Positions 13,510 through 20,102 of a stretch of 36,846 nt of DNA are shown here, piece after piece. Within the stretch, counting starts at the first letter, position 1; each line of letters begins with the position of its first letter. A model generated the notes under the pieces. The model was not told where the DNA came from, did no database searches, and saw only the letters and a program-made list of their open reading frames with translations. The translations under genes were made by a program, and so were the position numbers. Source of the stretch: a virus; IMG/VR virus record IMGVR_UViG_3300037840_000051, positions 1 through 36,846 of that record; one strand, given 5' to 3'.

Positions 13510-13682
13510 TGACCAAGCCCATCAAACTCACGCCGCACCAAGAGCGCCCGCTCCGAGCCAGCGACAAGGAAGAGCGCGAGCGCCGCCAAGGCGACAAGGG
13601 CGGCTCACTACCGGCGGGGTGGAGTAGCATGGGACCTGGGAAGCGACGGAAGTCAGCTCACAAGCACGGGCACGGGGATTGA
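13509..13682 (+). CDS. Small basic protein ending at the first junction repeat
   Basis: A 57-aa, strongly basic, disordered protein (ASDKEERERRQGDKGGSLPA). Its last codons and stop lie inside the 19-bp junction repeat, giving the C-terminus HGHGD. GTG 13506 is an equally possible start (GTGATG). A nucleic-acid-binding role is possible from charge only. Confidence 0.5.
   Translation: MTKPIKLTPHQERPLRASDKEERERRQGDKGGSLPAGWSSMGPGKRRKSAHKHGHGD
13664..13682 (+). repeat. 19-bp gene-junction repeat, copy 1
   Basis: GCACGGGCACGGGGATTGA lies at the 3' end of one gene and directly before the next ATG. Copies 2 and 3 are at 14076-14094 (identical) and 14296-14314 (one substitution). Each supplies a stop codon for the upstream frame and sits immediately before, or overlaps, the next start. 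Confidence 0.9.
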
Positions 13683-13683
13683 G

Positions 13684-14094
13684 ATGGCTGATCAGCTTGT
13701 GCAGGAAGGCGATATCATCCTCTTGGAAAAAGGGCACGGAGTTTACACGGAACTCCCGATGCACCTGGTCTATGAGAACAGGGTTGGCGTGTGGGACAAG
13801 ATGACAAATGCCGAAGTCGCGATAGGCAGCCATCGAAAGTTCAACACGGATTATCTTGCGGGCAAATACATAGTGGTCAAAACGAATTGCGATGGTGGCG
13901 GAAGTCAACTAGAGATGAATGGCGGTCACTCGCACTTTCCAAATGGTCATCACGTGTGGGCTGAAAAGATAGACAATCCATTGATCAAAGTTCACTTTTA
14001 CCAGTCCGGTAGTTTTACCGTCGTGAATCCTACTGTTCAGATAGTCGGGAAAGCCGAGAGAACGTGGGCAGTGATGCACGGGCACGGGGATTGA
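13684..14094 (+). CDS. Hypothetical protein between junction repeats
   Basis: A 136-aa protein, mostly beta-strand in appearance (DIILLEKGHGVYTELPMHL). It has a His/Asn/Gly patch (MNGGHSHFPNGHHVWAEK) that could bind metal. No family recognised. It is bounded on both sides by copies of the 19-bp repeat and again ends in HGHGD, which suggests it is a mobile cassette. Confidence 0.6.
   Translation: MADQLVQEGDIILLEKGHGVYTELPMHLVYENRVGVWDKMTNAEVAIGSHRKFNTDYLAGKYIVVKTNCDGGGSQLEMNGGHSHFPNGHHVWAEKIDNPLIKVHFYQSGSFTVVNPTVQIVGKAERTWAVMHGHGD
14076..14094 (+). repeat. 19-bp gene-junction repeat, copy 2
   Basis: Exact second copy of GCACGGGCACGGGGATTGA. Its final A is also the first base of the ATG that starts the gene at 14094. 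Confidence 0.9.
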
Positions 14095-14294
14095 TGAGCG
14101 AACGCACCAGAAAGATCATCGAAGGCTTGACGATTCTCGCCAAATACGAGGGTGAGAGCGTTGCTGCCGAGCATGACAAAATCTATGCCGGGCCTAGCAC
14201 TACGGACGACATAAGTCCAGATGACCGGGTTCGCCTTGAAGAACTCAAATGGCTATTGGATGACGAAGTAGGCTCTTGGTTTTGTTTCGTCTAA
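14094..14294 (+). CDS. Small acidic hypothetical protein between junction repeats
   Basis: A 66-aa acidic helical protein (EGLTILAKYEGESVAAEHDK, then RLEELKWLLDDEVGSW). It is framed by copies 2 and 3 of the junction repeat. Unrecognised. Confidence 0.6.
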   Translation: MSERTRKIIEGLTILAKYEGESVAAEHDKIYAGPSTTDDISPDDRVRLEELKWLLDDEVGSWFCFV

Positions 14295-14295
14295 T

Positions 14296-14314
14296 GCACG
14301 GGCATGGGGATTGA
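14296..14314 (+). repeat. 19-bp gene-junction repeat, copy 3 (one mismatch)
   Basis: GCACGGGCATGGGGATTGA differs from copies 1 and 2 at one base. An ATG just in front (14294) would encode only MHGHGD and stop, so this copy looks like a bare junction left after loss or exchange of a cassette. Confidence 0.85.
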
Positions 14315-14730
14315 TGCCAGTCGACCACATCATTACTTGGCCTGAAGTGGCTCAAGAGTTGATCCGCGAGGTCCCCAACTACATCGCGGCCGTCGGCGCC
14401 CTCCTCGCGGCTTACCTGGCACGACAAGCGGTGGTCCAGGGGAAAGAGTTGCATTTGACCATGAATTCGCGGCTCTCCCAGCTCATCGCAGCGACAGCGG
14501 CCAGCTCCCACGCCGAAGGGATGATCGAAGGGGCCAAGGGTGGCCGAGCGGCCAGCATTGTGGAGTTTGATGCGAGGGAATCCAAGGCAGCATCATCGGA
14601 CTCATCGCTCACGCCGACGCCTGTAACCGTGGTCAATCCTGAGCCGGTGCCAGTTGTCGTGAGCGAGCCGGAGTTGAAGCACAAGAAGGGGCCGGTTCAC
14701 CGGCAAAACGAAGTGCGCGGGGAGGACTAA
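14314..14730 (+). CDS. Single-span membrane protein, holin-like family
   Basis: A 138-aa protein. A predicted membrane helix (about residues 22-40, NYIAAVGALLAAYLARQAVV) is followed by KELHLTMNSRLSQLIAATAA and then a Pro/Val-rich charged tail. From memory, the 'H-x2-N-S-R-x-x-x-L' segment after a membrane span recurs in small phage membrane proteins that are often annotated as holin-like. No endolysin is next to it, so the lytic role stays unproven. The ATG at 14314 shares its A with the third junction repeat. Confidence 0.6.
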   Translation: MPVDHIITWPEVAQELIREVPNYIAAVGALLAAYLARQAVVQGKELHLTMNSRLSQLIAATAASSHAEGMIEGAKGGRAASIVEFDARESKAASSDSSLTPTPVTVVNPEPVPVVVSEPELKHKKGPVHRQNEVRGED

Positions 14731-14733
14731 GCC

Positions 14734-14883
14734 ATGCCGATGGGAATCTTGTTCTGGATTATTTTGATCCTGTGCATCATCGCTGTCATCTTCGGCTCAG
14801 CATGGCCCCTCGCAAGCTGGGGCATTCTGCTCGTGCTGTTGTTCCTTCTTGGCTGGAAGGTATTCGGGCCACCGCTGCAATGA
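14734..14883 (+). CDS. Two-span small membrane protein (49 aa)
   Basis: ATG at 14734. The product is hydrophobic almost throughout, with two spans (LFWIILILCIIAVIFGSA and LASWGILLVLLFLLGW) joined by a short turn. It follows the holin-like gene by 3 nt and overlaps the next gene by ATGA. Size and topology would fit a small two-span holin, but that is inference. Confidence 0.6.
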   Translation: MPMGILFWIILILCIIAVIFGSAWPLASWGILLVLLFLLGWKVFGPPLQ

Positions 14884-15089
14884 GCCAGACAGTCAAAACA
14901 ACCTGCGATCTATGCCATAAAGAAGTCGTTGGCGGATCGGATTATTGGTGTGTGACCCGTCATGAAAACCGCGACGATCTGTGGCAAGTTTCAAGTTCAG
15001 TATATCTCGGTCGCCTGAATCCAGATCTATGGAAGCCGTTGTACTTTTGCGGCACGGAATGTCTTCAAAAGTGGATCGCGCGTCAATGA
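14880..15089 (+). CDS. Zinc-ribbon protein, paralogue 2
   Basis: A 69-aa duplicate of the 13300 gene: CDLCHKEVVGG, DYWCV, and an identical VYLGRLNPDLWKPLYFCGTE stretch. Differences cluster in the centre. Both copies start MSQ[A/T][I/V]KT and lie about 1.6 kb apart, enclosing the junction-repeat cassettes. Function unknown. Confidence 0.7.
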   Translation: MSQTVKTTCDLCHKEVVGGSDYWCVTRHENRDDLWQVSSSVYLGRLNPDLWKPLYFCGTECLQKWIARQ

Positions 15090-15125
15090 ATCACGAGCCT
15101 GCATTCCCTTCGGGCCACCGATTCA

Positions 15126-15215
15126 ATGAGACAATCGACAGTCAATCGGATATATGAATCTCTTGCGTGGTTTTGTGGATTTATCATCGGCTGGTTGGTG
15201 GCAAAGATTCAGTGA
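15126..15215 (+). CDS. Tiny membrane peptide (29 aa)
   Basis: ATG at 15126. A basic N-terminus (RQSTVNRIYE) and one hydrophobic span (SLAWFCGFIIGWLVAKI) look like a genuine small membrane protein. A second overlapping frame (ATG 15086, 23 codons) also follows the paralogue's stop by ATGA, and may be a leader peptide. Below usual gene-calling length. Confidence 0.45.
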   Translation: MRQSTVNRIYESLAWFCGFIIGWLVAKIQ

Positions 15216-15221
15216 GACTTG

Positions 15222-15419
15222 ATGGCGATGTCTGCTCCAACACCGCCGATTCGACTGCCGACTCATGTATGGGCCGAGATGTCTGGAGGCCCAAAGGATG
15301 GACTCGTTATTTCAGTTCCAGTCGACGTCAAAAGGGTATCTTTCCCTCATTGGCGCGGCGTCGAATGGACTTACAAGGACACCGGCCGCGTGCATAACGG
15401 TAATCGAGTTTTTGCGTGA
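15222..15419 (+). CDS. Small hypothetical protein
   Basis: A 65-aa protein. It contains VWAEMSGGPKDGLVISVPVD and a Trp/Tyr-rich C-terminus (GVEWTYKDTGRVHNG). From memory, short proteins with a 'GGPxDG' segment are common in phages and actinobacteria, with no known role. ATG at 15222 (another at 15228). Confidence 0.6.
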   Translation: MAMSAPTPPIRLPTHVWAEMSGGPKDGLVISVPVDVKRVSFPHWRGVEWTYKDTGRVHNGNRVFA

Positions 15420-15477
15420 ACCATGAGCCTGCATCCCTAACCACGGTGCAAGCGTCTCGGGAGGGGAGTTACCGGCC

Positions 15478-15576
15478 GTGTACCCCGGTGAGACGTGGAT
15501 GGAAAACGACCGGCCTTGTGGACCGCATGTTGTGAATCTCGCTCCAGCCTCGGACCTCAACGGGGCTGGGGTTTAA
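15478..15576 (+). CDS. Possible 32-aa peptide
   Basis: GTG at 15478, about 10 nt after GGGAGGGG, opens a frame (PGETWMENDRPCGPHVVNLA) that reads like coding sequence and ends at 15576, 12 nt before the next gene. It could equally be the tail of a decayed gene, because the frame is closed upstream by a TGA. Confidence 0.25.
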   Translation: MYPGETWMENDRPCGPHVVNLAPASDLNGAGV

Positions 15577-15588
15577 CTTGAGAGAGCC

Positions 15589-15822
15589 ATGAGCATCCCC
15601 ATCATCGGCCAGCAGCAAGGCATCCCAATCAACGTGAGCTTGTCCGTTGCGCCGCCCATGCTCACAATGCAGCAAGGGATGATTACGGTCACATTGCCGT
15701 TAGAGTACGGATTGGCCAAGAAGCTCAAGGCCGGGCTCGATCAGATCGTCGAGAATTACGAATCACTGGAGAATGGCCTTGCGACGCCAGCCGCTATCCC
15801 GTTTCGGCGAGAAGGTGGTTGA
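15589..15822 (+). CDS. Small hypothetical protein
   Basis: A 77-aa protein. The N-terminal half is beta-like and Gln/Pro-rich (IIGQQQGIPINVSLSVAPP); the C-terminal half is helical (YGLAKKLKAGLDQIVENYES). No family recognised. The ATG follows GAGAGAGCC. It overlaps the next GTG start by 8 nt. Confidence 0.6.
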   Translation: MSIPIIGQQQGIPINVSLSVAPPMLTMQQGMITVTLPLEYGLAKKLKAGLDQIVENYESLENGLATPAAIPFRREGG

Positions 15823-15904
15823 TGCGTTTATCTTTTTGGTGCTCATTGGGATCTTGGTTGCGGCGGGGTTGTGGGCGGTGGTGAAGGGGTTTCGGATAAA
15901 GTGA
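15815..15904 (+). CDS. Tiny membrane peptide (29 aa)
   Basis: GTG at 15815, overlapping the previous stop region. The product is one strongly hydrophobic span (AFIFLVLIGILVAAGLWAVV) with a basic end (KGFRIK). The hydrophobic pattern is convincing. It lies just before the packaging genes. Function unknown. Confidence 0.5.
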   Translation: MVDAFIFLVLIGILVAAGLWAVVKGFRIK

Positions 15905-15918
15905 GAGTTCGCTGAGAC

Positions 15919-16428
15919 ATGGCTCATCCGAACAGTTTGGCCAATCTGATTCAGTTCCAACCGGGGCCAGATGCCCGCCGAAGCAGGAAGGGAAAAGGCA
16001 AGTCCCTCACCAGGCTCATCAAGGAAGCGTTGCGCAAGCAAAAGCTATGCGGATCGATGATACCAGAGGGAAAGGATGCCGCAGAGTTTCTTGCCGAAGC
16101 GATCGTGGGCCACGCCATCAAGGGCAACGCACCTTACATGACTCAGGTAATGGATCGCATGGAAGGCAAGATTGGCGTTGAGGACGAAGCGGTCAATCGA
16201 ATCGAAACGAAACCCGTAATTTACATCCCCGATGATGGAAGAGATCCGACCGCAGTCAGGGCCACAAGAAGCGTTCCTGTCGACAAGTGCGGACATAGCG
16301 ATTTACGGGGGAGCAGCGGGGGGCGGAAAGACGTGGGCTCTCCTGATCAATCCCCTCCGCCACATCAAAACGGCCAGGGGTTACGGGGCGGTGATTTTTC
16401 GGCGAACGGTGCCGGAGATCACCAATGA
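15919..16428 (+). CDS. Small-terminase-like protein
   Basis: A 169-aa frame. Residues 1-110 (KGKGKSLTRLIKEALRKQ, then DAAEFLAEAIVGHAIKGNAP and MTQVMDRMEGKIG) match the layout of DUF5681-like proteins that precede large terminase and act as small terminase subunits or DNA-recognition factors. The last ~65 residues lie in a 197-nt out-of-frame overlap with terminase; they are Gly/Ser/Arg-rich and look like a read-on shadow. So either the gene truly overlaps, or a frameshift fuses it to terminase. The ATG at 15919 has GAGAG upstream. Confidence 0.65.
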   Translation: MAHPNSLANLIQFQPGPDARRSRKGKGKSLTRLIKEALRKQKLCGSMIPEGKDAAEFLAEAIVGHAIKGNAPYMTQVMDRMEGKIGVEDEAVNRIETKPVIYIPDDGRDPTAVRATRSVPVDKCGHSDLRGSSGGRKDVGSPDQSPPPHQNGQGLRGGDFSANGAGDHQ

Positions 16429-17689
16429 AGGTGGCTTGTGGGATGAGGCTTGCGAGCTTTACCCGATCCTCGATGGAGTCAGCTATAGCGGAACGCATGA
16501 GTTCCGATTCCCACCGTACGCCAACACCGTCAGCATGGCCGGGCTTGAGAATGAGCAAGACGTTCTCAAGTGGCACTCCAGCCAAATCTGTTGTCTTGAA
16601 TTCGATGAGCTTACCACCTTCTCGGCTCGACAGTTCTGGTATCTCACTAGCCGCAATCGCTCGGTCTGTGGCATTCGGCCAACGATTCGAGCAGGCTGCA
16701 ATCCATCGCCAGGGTGGCTCAAGACGACCCTTCTCGCCCCTTGGGTTGATGAGAATTACGACGGACCTCGGGCCAAGGGTGGCGAGCTTCGATCCTTCAT
16801 CCGCCTTGAGGGAGAGATCAAGTGGGTCGAGCATGGCTACCCTGATTCGCAAACGGTCACATTCATTCCCGCCAGGGTCACAGACAACAAGATCCTCCTC
16901 AAGAAGAATCCGGGCTACCTCGCCAAGCTCAAGGCGCTTGATCCGGTCGAGCAGGCTCGGTTCTTGCATGGCGATTGGCGTGTCCGCTATGAGGGCGTTG
17001 TCTATCCCGAGGCGTTTGATCCGGAGTTCGGCGTCATCGTTGAAAGCGAAGGCAACAGACGTCAAGAGCCCGAGATCGGTGGGATGGACTTCGGGGTCAG
17101 AAACGCCTTTGTCGCTCTGTGGGGCTACGTCGACCACGATGGCGTACTGTGGATAACAGGATGCTACTACTCACGCGGCAAGACGATTCCCCAGCACAGC
17201 CCAAATCTGCCGAAGGTGCGTTGGTCGGCAGACCCAGCGGGCCTCCAGGAAATCTTGCTGCTGAAAGGCGCCGGCCACGACATCCGCTCTTGCGTCCACA
17301 TTCCGATGCGAGGGGCAACAGGGGAAACCAAGAATCCAAAGTCGGCCGGCATCAGCATGGTTCGGGAACGGATGAGAACGGGGCGGCTCAGGATTGTTCG
17401 GCCAAAGTGCCTGGACTTAGTGCGAGAGTTAGGGCTCTATGCCTACGACGCGACAAAGCCTGAAAACGAAGAACCGCTCAAGCAAGACGACCACTCGCCT
17501 GACGCGCTGCGCTACCTCGTTGTGGGGCTCGATCGTGGCCGGGCTGTGCCGTCTCTGGTCCAGCCTGAAACGGATGCTGAAAGGGCTGAGCGAGAGAAGG
17601 CCGAAGCTGCCATCGAGGTTTCTCGACGCAAAGAGCTGGATGCCGCGTTCCAATCCGACATCATGAACGAGCATTGGTGGGAAACGTGA
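16232..17689 (+). CDS. terL: Large terminase subunit (ATPase/nuclease)
   Basis: A 485-aa protein of usual TerL length. The N-terminal ATPase has Walker A GGAAGGGKT (26-34), Walker B ICCLEFDE (119-126, with Asp 125 and Glu 126) and the AGCNPSP coupling motif (154-160). The C-terminal RNase H-fold nuclease has GGMDFG (Asp 286), SADP (Asp 334) and DDHSPDALRY (Asp 420/424 region). It cuts and pumps phage DNA into the prohead at the portal vertex. ATG 16232 or 16235 both fit the family's N-terminus (RPQSGPQEAF). It overlaps the TerS-like gene by 197 nt and the next gene by GTGA. Confidence 0.95.
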   Translation: MMEEIRPQSGPQEAFLSTSADIAIYGGAAGGGKTWALLINPLRHIKTARGYGAVIFRRTVPEITNEGGLWDEACELYPILDGVSYSGTHEFRFPPYANTVSMAGLENEQDVLKWHSSQICCLEFDELTTFSARQFWYLTSRNRSVCGIRPTIRAGCNPSPGWLKTTLLAPWVDENYDGPRAKGGELRSFIRLEGEIKWVEHGYPDSQTVTFIPARVTDNKILLKKNPGYLAKLKALDPVEQARFLHGDWRVRYEGVVYPEAFDPEFGVIVESEGNRRQEPEIGGMDFGVRNAFVALWGYVDHDGVLWITGCYYSRGKTIPQHSPNLPKVRWSADPAGLQEILLLKGAGHDIRSCVHIPMRGATGETKNPKSAGISMVRERMRTGRLRIVRPKCLDLVRELGLYAYDATKPENEEPLKQDDHSPDALRYLVVGLDRGRAVPSLVQPETDAERAEREKAEAAIEVSRRKELDAAFQSDIMNEHWWET

Positions 17690-17931
17690 CCTGCCCTACT
17701 TGCCACAACCCCATCATCGAGCGCCACGACGACCGCCTGGGGTGCAAGCTGTTGGCGTGTCGCACATGCCGCAAGTACGCCGCAGAGGGCTCGGACCTGT
17801 GGATTGACGGCGGGCCTGGGATGTTGCAGCAGTTGATCGCATTGAGGCAGCGAGCGGTTGAGGATCAAAGGCGGCACGAGCGAATGTTGAATTCGCCGAT
17901 TGAAGATCCGATTTGGGAGCAGGTGTGGTGA
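17686..17931 (+). CDS. Small zinc-ribbon protein
   Basis: An 81-aa protein from GTG 17686, overlapping the terminase stop. TCPTCHNP (2-9) and ACRTCRKY (about 28-35) form a zinc ribbon; the C-terminal half is helical and charged (QLIALRQRAVEDQRRHER). Its place between terminase and portal suggests a head-assembly accessory, but no family is recognised. Upstream TTG/GTG codons (17674, 17677) are alternative starts. Confidence 0.65.
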   Translation: MTCPTCHNPIIERHDDRLGCKLLACRTCRKYAAEGSDLWIDGGPGMLQQLIALRQRAVEDQRRHERMLNSPIEDPIWEQVW

Positions 17932-18365
17932 TAGTGCTGCAATGGTTCTTGATTGCGGCTGGCTTCTATTTGTGGCTCGTTGGGCTGGATCGCGTATGCC
18001 GCGGAGCAAAGCAGAATGAGGCGCCGAAGGTTTCGCAACCGATCGCGGTTCCCTTAACAGATGAAGGCTTGAGAGTTCGCCAGCAAGTCCTTGCGAGCCT
18101 TGAGCCACTGTTTGCTGAAGCTAGAGCGAAGGGGCTGTGGTTCCACTCCTGCTACCAGGATATGTGGTTCTCGCCTGACGAACTGGCCGAAATGCATCGC
18201 CAAGATCGGTTCATCTGGGGTCCGGTGAACTGGACGCTCCGCAATCCTCGTGGAATGCCACTTGGATCGAACCGGCCGACGACAGCGCCAACGGCAGAAC
18301 AAATTGCCAAAGCTATCTGGAATGATTCTTACGAGTACGTACGGCCTAGGACAGTAGAGCGTTAG
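17928..18365 (+). CDS. Membrane-anchored hypothetical protein
   Basis: A 145-aa protein from GTG 17928. Residues 2-22 are an N-terminal membrane anchor (VLQWFLIAAGFYLWLVGLD). The soluble remainder has KGLWFHSCYQDMWFSPDELA and a Trp/Pro-rich segment. Unrecognised. It lies between terminase and portal, ends 1 nt into the portal start, and is odd there because head genes rarely encode membrane proteins. Confidence 0.6.
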   Translation: MIVLQWFLIAAGFYLWLVGLDRVCRGAKQNEAPKVSQPIAVPLTDEGLRVRQQVLASLEPLFAEARAKGLWFHSCYQDMWFSPDELAEMHRQDRFIWGPVNWTLRNPRGMPLGSNRPTTAPTAEQIAKAIWNDSYEYVRPRTVER

Positions 18366-19990
18366 TGCCTGACTTCAACGCCATCACGAAGCGCCTCAAG
18401 GGCAACAAGGAGGACATCCAGCCACCGGGCCATTTCAGCTTCGGCACACAGCTTTACGGCGGGCCACGGTATACCGATGCGTTTGGAGTCAAGCCGGGGC
18501 CGTCGCTCACTCAACTCGTAGAGAATTACCATGCTCTCATCTACGCAATGGTGGCTCGGAACAGAAATGCCGTTGCCAGGCTACCCATGCGGTTACTCGC
18601 GGACGGTAGCAGAGCGCAGGGTAAGCCAAGCCGAGCTTGTGACCCTATTAAGGTCTCTCGGGCTGTCGGAATACGACTTGCAGAATCTGGTGCGATCTCT
18701 TCAGCAGCCGTCGACCAAGTCTATGAAATTAGAAATCACCCTTTGCTCGATGTCCTCGATAGCCCCGACCCATACGGAACCTTCACCCGAGAAAAGCTGA
18801 TCGGCCTGATGGTCTCCTACATGGACGTGATCGGCAGCGCTTTCTTGGTCCCTGAAGGCAACGGCTGGGACTGGCGGATCACGGACAAGCCCATCCGTCC
18901 CAAGGGCCCGCCTGATTACCTCTGGGTGATCTACCCGCAGTACACCATCCCGGTTCGCTTGCCAGCGTCGCCGATCGTGGATCACTTCCGCTACTTCGCG
19001 GACAAGCTCCCATACGACGCGGTGATCTGGCTCAGGCACAACCACTCGCTTCGAGACGCTTATGGCGCGTCGTTCTCGCCCACGTATGCTGGTGAGCCTT
19101 ACCGCAAACAGGAGCAAGAGCAAATTGCGATACTCTCCCAGGTGCTCGGAATCGGTCCACGACCGAACTTCGTTATCTCCGCTAAAGATCCGCTCATGCC
19201 CCCAGGGCGCGATGAAGCCGAGGCGCTTAAACAGGATCTCATTCGCCAACACAGTGCAGGCATGGCTGGCGGTGTACTCATCAATACGGGTGCATGGGAC
19301 TGGAACCCCATCAGCTACAGCCCAGCCGACCTTGCCGGTAACGAGGTAGGAAAGCAGGATTGCACATATCTTGCAGCTATTTTCGATCAGCCCCCAACCT
19401 ACTATACGGTGGAGTCGAATCTCGCCAACCTTGAGGCGGCCGACAAGCAACATGACGTCCAGGGTGTACAGCCGAGATGCCGCACCATCGAGGGGGCATT
19501 CACGGCACTGGCGCGGCGCTTCGATCCGCGGCTCTCGTTCAAGTTTGATGCTGGGCTCAGGGATGATGAGCTTGAGAAAGCTCAGATAGATAAAATCTAC
19601 GTCGACATGGGCGCTATCACCCTCAACCAATTGAACCAAGAGAAACAGTATCCGCCTGTCGAATGGGGCGATGAGCCGATGTTTCCCACCACGATGCTTC
19701 CCTATTCGATGCTTGTGGAGAAGCACGAGCAAGGGCTTGAGCAAGCCAAGGCGGCGGTCAGCAGTATGGGCACCAAGGATGATCTAGCCATTGAGGGCCA
19801 AGACCACAAGATCGGCCTGGAGAAGAAAGGCCAGGACCACCAGATCAAAATGGATAAGGCCGGGCATGATCTGGAGAAGAAGAAAGCCGCCCAAGCCGCC
19901 AAGGAGAAGCAAGAGCGAGCGCTCATGGACCTCGCGGAAGGCGTGCTCAGAGATGTGGCGAGTCAGCTTGAGGTGATGAAGGCAGGATGA
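18365..19990 (+). CDS. Portal protein (HK97-type)
   Basis: A 541-aa protein with a GTG start sharing a base with the upstream TAG. It shows the portal core: an N-terminal region with LTQLVENYHALIYAMVARNR, a central LWVIYPQYTIPVR, and the conserved second half (HNHSLRDAYGASFSPTYAGE, IEGAFTALARRFDPRL, NQEKQYPPVEWGDEP). The last ~85 residues are an extra Lys/Glu/Gln-rich coiled coil with GQDHKI/GQDHQI repeats. The portal dodecamer forms the DNA gate at one capsid vertex and binds terminase. Position after TerL fits exactly. Confidence 0.9.
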   Translation: MPDFNAITKRLKGNKEDIQPPGHFSFGTQLYGGPRYTDAFGVKPGPSLTQLVENYHALIYAMVARNRNAVARLPMRLLADGSRAQGKPSRACDPIKVSRAVGIRLAESGAISSAAVDQVYEIRNHPLLDVLDSPDPYGTFTREKLIGLMVSYMDVIGSAFLVPEGNGWDWRITDKPIRPKGPPDYLWVIYPQYTIPVRLPASPIVDHFRYFADKLPYDAVIWLRHNHSLRDAYGASFSPTYAGEPYRKQEQEQIAILSQVLGIGPRPNFVISAKDPLMPPGRDEAEALKQDLIRQHSAGMAGGVLINTGAWDWNPISYSPADLAGNEVGKQDCTYLAAIFDQPPTYYTVESNLANLEAADKQHDVQGVQPRCRTIEGAFTALARRFDPRLSFKFDAGLRDDELEKAQIDKIYVDMGAITLNQLNQEKQYPPVEWGDEPMFPTTMLPYSMLVEKHEQGLEQAKAAVSSMGTKDDLAIEGQDHKIGLEKKGQDHQIKMDKAGHDLEKKKAAQAAKEKQERALMDLAEGVLRDVASQLEVMKAG

Positions 19991-20102
19991 AAAATGGCGC
20001 CGTCGGCCGCGGTCATGCGAGTATCTCCCCGCCGACGTATCAAATCGCGCACCGAAACCTCCCAGAGGAGAAACCGACGCCACATTTAGAGTATATCTCA
20101 GA
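19991..20102 (+). other. 112-nt spacer between portal and minor head genes
   Basis: There is no convincing gene here. A 24-codon Arg-rich frame starts at an ATG inside it, but it has no ribosome-binding site and low complexity. CGTCGGC and GCCGACG can pair as a 7-bp stem with a long loop. I see no clear promoter or terminator. Confidence 0.4.

Noticed and set aside
18701-19744. 347-codon minus-strand ORF
   Set aside because: It is antisense to the portal gene, which has strong family motifs.
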